Shown here: positions 5,844-7,922 of the stretch, piece after piece | Layout: each line of letters opens with the position of its first letter | Position numbering within the stretch: the stretch's first letter is position 1 | DNA from: Clostridia bacterium | Lineage (GTDB): Bacteria; Bacillota; Clostridia; Oscillospirales; Ruminococcaceae | Reading direction: 5' to 3' | DNA: 7,922 bases | Assembly: GCA_026000865.1 (NCBI GenBank) | Contig: BNZF01000055.1 | Location: 1 to 7,922, forward strand | Made by a program: the position numbers and the translations under genes | The notes under the pieces: generated by a model | Database searches by the model: none | The model's input: only the letters and a program-made list of their open reading frames with translations | Told to the model about the DNA's origin: nothing

Positions 5844-6160
5844 TTTTTTATTTTGAGCCGCAGTAGTCACCTTTGCGATTTTTAATCATTACAACTTTTA
5901 TGAACCCTTGCGACTCTTTTAGTTTGAGTTATTGCAACTTTTTTAGCTTGAGTTACTGTGGCTTTTTTCTCCTTTTTTAGTCTGGGAAGGTTCCTTGCTT
6001 TGTGGCAGAATCAGAACCTTGACGTAGCGTTTACGCGTAGTCGGGAAATGCTTGCCCTTGCAACTTTTAATCACTACAACTTTTATGAACCCTTGCGACT
6101 CTTTTAGTTTGAGCTATTGCGACTTTTTTAGCTTGAGTTACTGCGGCTTTTTTCTCCTTG
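5844..6160 (-). repeat. C module duplicated with a 185-bp period, D element between the copies
   Basis: 5872-5975 and 6057-6160 align without gaps at an offset of 185, with about 8 mismatches in 104 positions. Each holds several TTGCGACTYTTTTAG-type units. The D element (5984-6048) separates them. On the minus strand the proximal copy ends GCGGCTCAAAATAAAAAA (5861-5844), right at the ytaF start. The duplication therefore extends the ytaF leader. Confidence 0.88.
5984..6048 (-). repeat. D element, right copy of an inverted pair
   Basis: Inverted relative to 5011-5073, differing mainly in a short internal segment (AAAGCA against TGGCA). The outer AAGGTTC/GAACCTT pairing is kept, the inner CTGCCA/TGGCAG pairing is lost. 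Together the two copies bracket ytaF. Both D copies join C sequence at an equivalent point (after GGCAAGC or GGCTAGCG). Confidence 0.9.
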
Positions 6161-6162
6161 TT

Positions 6163-6191
6163 TTGTGAATGGTATCTAACTAAACTATAGT
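6163..6191 (+). promoter_or_regulatory. Candidate birA promoter
   Basis: TTGTGA (6163-6168), 17-base spacer, TATAGT (6186-6191). A start near 6198 would give a leader of about 290 bases through both C copies. Both hexamers are imperfect. No BirA operator-like dyad was recognised around it. Confidence 0.3.
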
Positions 6192-6309
6192 ATGAAAATT
6201 ACTATAAAAAAGCCACAAGTAATATGTAATGGTAAATAGGTAATAGGTGTGGAAGCAAACACGTTTTCGCGTTTTTCAGTTTTACAATGAAACCAATGGT
6301 CGCAAATCA

Positions 6310-6472
6310 TTTATGCTAAAAAAGTCGCAGTGGCTCATATAAGGTGCAAATAAACAGGAAGTCGCAAGGGTATTTACGAGTGCTCAAAATAAAAAAGAAA
6401 AAAGTCGCAAAGGCTCTATAAAAGTTCTAATTGTTAAAAGTCGCATAGGTAAGTGTTGCGGCTCAAAATAAA
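6310..6472 (+). repeat. Two tandem C modules forming the birA leader
   Basis: Two copies with a period of about 79 bp: AAAAAAGTCGCAGTGGCTCA near 6316 and AAAAAAGTCGCAAAGGCTCT near 6397. Their ends carry GCTCAAAATAAA at 6382 and 6461; a third copy at 6489 lies inside the birA coding sequence. The stretch 6192-6309 before it has only weak heptad-like sequence (6228-6252) and nothing else I recognise. Confidence 0.85.
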
Positions 6473-6473
6473 G

Positions 6474-6478
6474 AGGAG
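6474..6478 (+). promoter_or_regulatory. Ribosome binding site that fixes the GTG start of birA
   Basis: AGGAG seven bases before GTG 6486. It replaces the A-run at the end of the second C copy and excludes the earlier in-frame GTG at 6453 as the main start. Confidence 0.8.
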
Positions 6479-6485
6479 AGTATAC

Positions 6486-7457
6486 GTGGCTCAAAATAAA
6501 AAAGAGCAAGTATTTGAGGAATTGGTTAAAAACCGTGATAGGTATATGTCGGGTCAGCATTTAGCTGGGACGTTTAATGTTTCGCGGACGGTAATTTGGA
6601 ATTATATTAAGGAACTGCAAGCCGAAGGGGTTTCAATTTTAACCTCTACCCGTAAGGGTTATAAAATTGAAAATATTGGTAGCAGACTTTCTTCGGCTTT
6701 GATTAAGGAGAAAACCAGTGATTTTTGGGGCAATATAGTAGTTGCAGAGTGTGTTGAGAGCACAAATGATACTGCTCGTGAACTGATTAAAAACGCTGAT
6801 ACTAATATTGTGGTTATCGCTAACGAACAGTTAGCGGGTCGCGGTCGAAGAGGCAGAGAATTTCTTTCGCCAAAAGGCGGGTTATATATGAGTGTTGCGT
6901 TTCGTCCGAATATTGACATATCTTTTTTGCAATTGATTACTGCATGTACCGCTGTTTCAGTCTGCGAAGCCGTTGATGCTGTTGTCGGGACATACACTCA
7001 AATAAAATGGGTCAATGATATTTATTTGAATAATAAAAAACTCTGCGGTATATTAACCGAGAGTTTGATTTCTGTTGAAAATAAAGACTTGAATTTTTTG
7101 ATTGTTGGTATTGGGATAAATATCGAAAAAATGCCAGAAACAGTTCCTGATGAAATCAGAGAGAAAACTATTGCTTTAAAAGATGTTGACACAGAAATTG
7201 ACCGCAATATTCTCGCAGCGGAAATTTTACATAAACTTGAACATCATTTTAAATTAATCAGCAATAAAAAATTCATCGGCGATTATCGGTCACGTTCCTG
7301 TGTAATCGGTAAAAATATTACGGTTATTAAGGAAAATTCACAAATGAAAGCAAAAGCTCTTGATATTGACGATAACGGTGCTTTAATAGTACAATATCCT
7401 GACGGCTTGAAAGAAGTCTTAAACTCAGGTGAAGTGTCTTTATTAATTAGCGGGTAA
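6486..7457 (+). CDS. birA: Bifunctional biotin--[acetyl-CoA-carboxylase] ligase / biotin repressor BirA
   Basis: Activates biotin to biotinyl-5'-AMP and transfers it to the lysine of biotin carboxyl carrier proteins; the N-terminal domain allows repression of biotin genes. The 323 residues match the usual size of two-domain BirA. A winged helix-turn-helix covers about 5-62 (VSRTVIWNYIKELQAEG at 32-48, then a KGY wing). The ligase core shows ESTND (91-95), GRGRRGREF (118-126, the biotin/AMP loop), KWVND (174-178, catalytic Lys), CGILTE (187-192) and GIGIN (208-212). A small SH3-like C-terminal domain covers about 270-320. Start choice: AGGAG at 6474-6478 sits seven bases before GTG 6486; an upstream in-frame GTG at 6453 would only add repeat-encoded residues. 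The first codons are a copy of the repeat end GCTCAAAATAAAAAA. The TAA stop lies within a hairpin repeat. No biotin operator or biotin genes were seen here. Confidence 0.95.
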   Translation: MAQNKKEQVFEELVKNRDRYMSGQHLAGTFNVSRTVIWNYIKELQAEGVSILTSTRKGYKIENIGSRLSSALIKEKTSDFWGNIVVAECVESTNDTARELIKNADTNIVVIANEQLAGRGRRGREFLSPKGGLYMSVAFRPNIDISFLQLITACTAVSVCEAVDAVVGTYTQIKWVNDIYLNNKKLCGILTESLISVENKDLNFLIVGIGINIEKMPETVPDEIREKTIALKDVDTEIDRNILAAEILHKLEHHFKLISNKKFIGDYRSRSCVIGKNITVIKENSQMKAKALDIDDNGALIVQYPDGLKEVLNSGEVSLLISG

Positions 7458-7464
7458 CGCCCGC
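7450..7464 (+). repeat. Hairpin enclosing the birA stop codon
   Basis: GCGGG and CCCGC arms with a possible extra G-T pair; the TAA stop (7455-7457) is in the loop. It is followed five bases later by TTTTT, so weak termination is possible. It mirrors the vanY 3' end at 246-262. Confidence 0.75.
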
Positions 7465-7483
7465 ATGTGTTTTTATGGGCATA

Positions 7484-7691
7484 GTTGTCTGAGAGTTTAT
7501 AGTTGATAGTGTAAAGTTGATAGTTATGGTGTCGCCTTCGGCGACAGTCCGCGAGATATTTTGACATAGTGAATATTTTAATTCCGCGTTTTGCGATTGC
7601 AATTAAGGTTAACTATTATTTATAATAAAACGCGACCGAGAACAAGAGATTTAGTAAAAACTTCCTCGCGTAAAAATGTCCGCCAAAGGCG
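7484..7691 (+). repeat. Composite repeat, forward and inverted B modules facing each other
   Basis: Heptads from GTCTGAGAGTTTATAGTTG, ATGG (7526-7529), hairpin (7530-7546, arms TGTCGCC/GGCGACA), CGCG at 7550 and 7585 (35 bp apart), then an inverted module with CGCG at 7631 and 7667 (36 bp apart) and a degenerate hairpin (core CGCC-AAA-GGCG, 7681-7691). The TTATAATAAAACGCGAC junction is shared with other head-to-head pairs. Confidence 0.85.
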
Positions 7692-7695
7692 TCGT

Positions 7696-7796
7696 GATAG
7701 TTAATAGTTGATAGTGTAAAGTTGATAGTTGTGGTGTCGGCTAACGCCGACAGTCCGCGAGATATTTTGACATAGTGAATATTTTAATTCCGCGGG
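7696..7796 (+). repeat. Second direct copy of the heptad-hairpin-CGCG module with different arms
   Basis: Close direct repeat of 7500-7590: heptads, GTGG (7731-7734), hairpin (7735-7752, arms TGTCGGC/GCCGACA, loop TAAC), CGCG at 7756 and 7791 (35 bp apart). The 31 bases between the CGCG tetramers are identical to those at 7554-7584, whereas the hairpin arms and loop differ in a matched way. Confidence 0.88.
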
Positions 7797-7922
7797 GGAG
7801 CGATTTTTTTAAATTATAAACTTTTAATTTTACACTATACAAATATAAATTTTACACTTTATAACTATTAACTATTAAAACTTGGAGTTAAAATAGCGAA
7901 TAGGTAATAGTTAACAGTTAGC
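7797..7922. repeat. A/T-rich tail with heptad-like sequence on both strands
   Basis: 7826-7885 holds degenerate minus-oriented heptads (TTTACACTATA, AACTATTAACTATTAAAAC). 7896-7922 holds plus-oriented ones (AGGTAATAGTTAACAGTTAG). No gene is visible up to the window edge. Confidence 0.5.

Noticed and set aside
5841..5870. Upstream GTG as the ytaF start
   Set aside because: It lies in the C repeat, adds a polar stretch before the first membrane segment that the family lacks, and has no separate ribosome site.
6453..6485. Upstream GTG as the birA start
   Set aside because: The extra eleven residues are translated C repeat and AGGAG is placed correctly for GTG 6486 instead.
1..7922. tRNA, rRNA or known riboswitch
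   Set aside because: No cloverleaf, TTCGANNC-type T-arm context or recognisable riboswitch core was found on either strand by eye.

Overview
The window looks like chromosomal DNA of a low-GC, Gram-positive, Clostridia-like bacterium, perhaps from the Oscillospiraceae/Ruminococcus side. The reasons are AGGAG-type ribosome binding sites, GTG starts, a YtaF-type membrane protein, a Firmicute-style VanY carboxypeptidase, a class I mannose-6-phosphate isomerase and a two-domain BirA. The genus cannot be named from this sequence.

Five genes are supported. Four read leftward: a membrane-anchored VanY-like D,D-carboxypeptidase (254-1324), a divergent ManA-like isomerase whose usual zinc-ligand His is Asn (1538-2533), an unrecognised protein with five membrane segments (2814-3806), and YtaF (5211-5840). 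One reads rightward: BirA (6486-7457). The genes have no obvious common pathway. Wide repeat-filled gaps separate them, so each is probably its own transcription unit. No tRNA, rRNA, insertion sequence, transposase or CRISPR array was seen.

The striking content lies between the genes. Almost every intergenic stretch is built from the same modules in the same order: (H) an array of about 7-bp units of TTAATAG/TTGATAG type, often beginning TCGGAGAGTT; (P) a short perfect hairpin whose arm sequence differs from copy to copy; (B) two CGCG tetramers almost always 35 bp apart around an A/T-rich core; (C) a roughly 80-bp stretch with repeated AAAAGTCGCA units that ends in GCGGCTCAAAATAAAAAA; then the ribosome binding site and start codon. 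For vanY and the 2814-3806 gene the full order H-P-B-C-gene is preserved. For ytaF and birA only C is kept upstream, in two copies each. A further roughly 63-bp module (D) is inserted in C and occurs as an inverted pair around ytaF.

The repeats touch the genes at both ends. The stop codons of vanY, birA and the 2814-3806 gene lie inside palindromes; that of manA lies in a heptad array; that of ytaF lies in heptad-like sequence. The end of C encodes or mimics a MAQNKK-type N-terminus at three starts. The hairpin arms change in a paired way while the context stays constant, and most heptad-linked hairpins are preceded by GTGG or ATGG. This suggests a mobile or recombining family of small elements, comparable with REP sequences and heptameric STRR repeats, that may supply promoters, leaders and 3' ends.

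Layout: 1-253 repeats; 254-1324 vanY; 1325-1537 composite repeat; 1538-2533 manA; 2534-2813 repeats; 2814-3806 membrane protein; 3807-4240 C element plus an 85-bp tandem array; 4241-4804 sparse A/T-rich DNA with two promoter-like sites; 4805-5210 gene-less composite repeats; 5211-5840 ytaF; 5841-6485 duplicated C/D modules and the divergent control region; 6486-7457 birA; 7458-7922 two more repeat copies.
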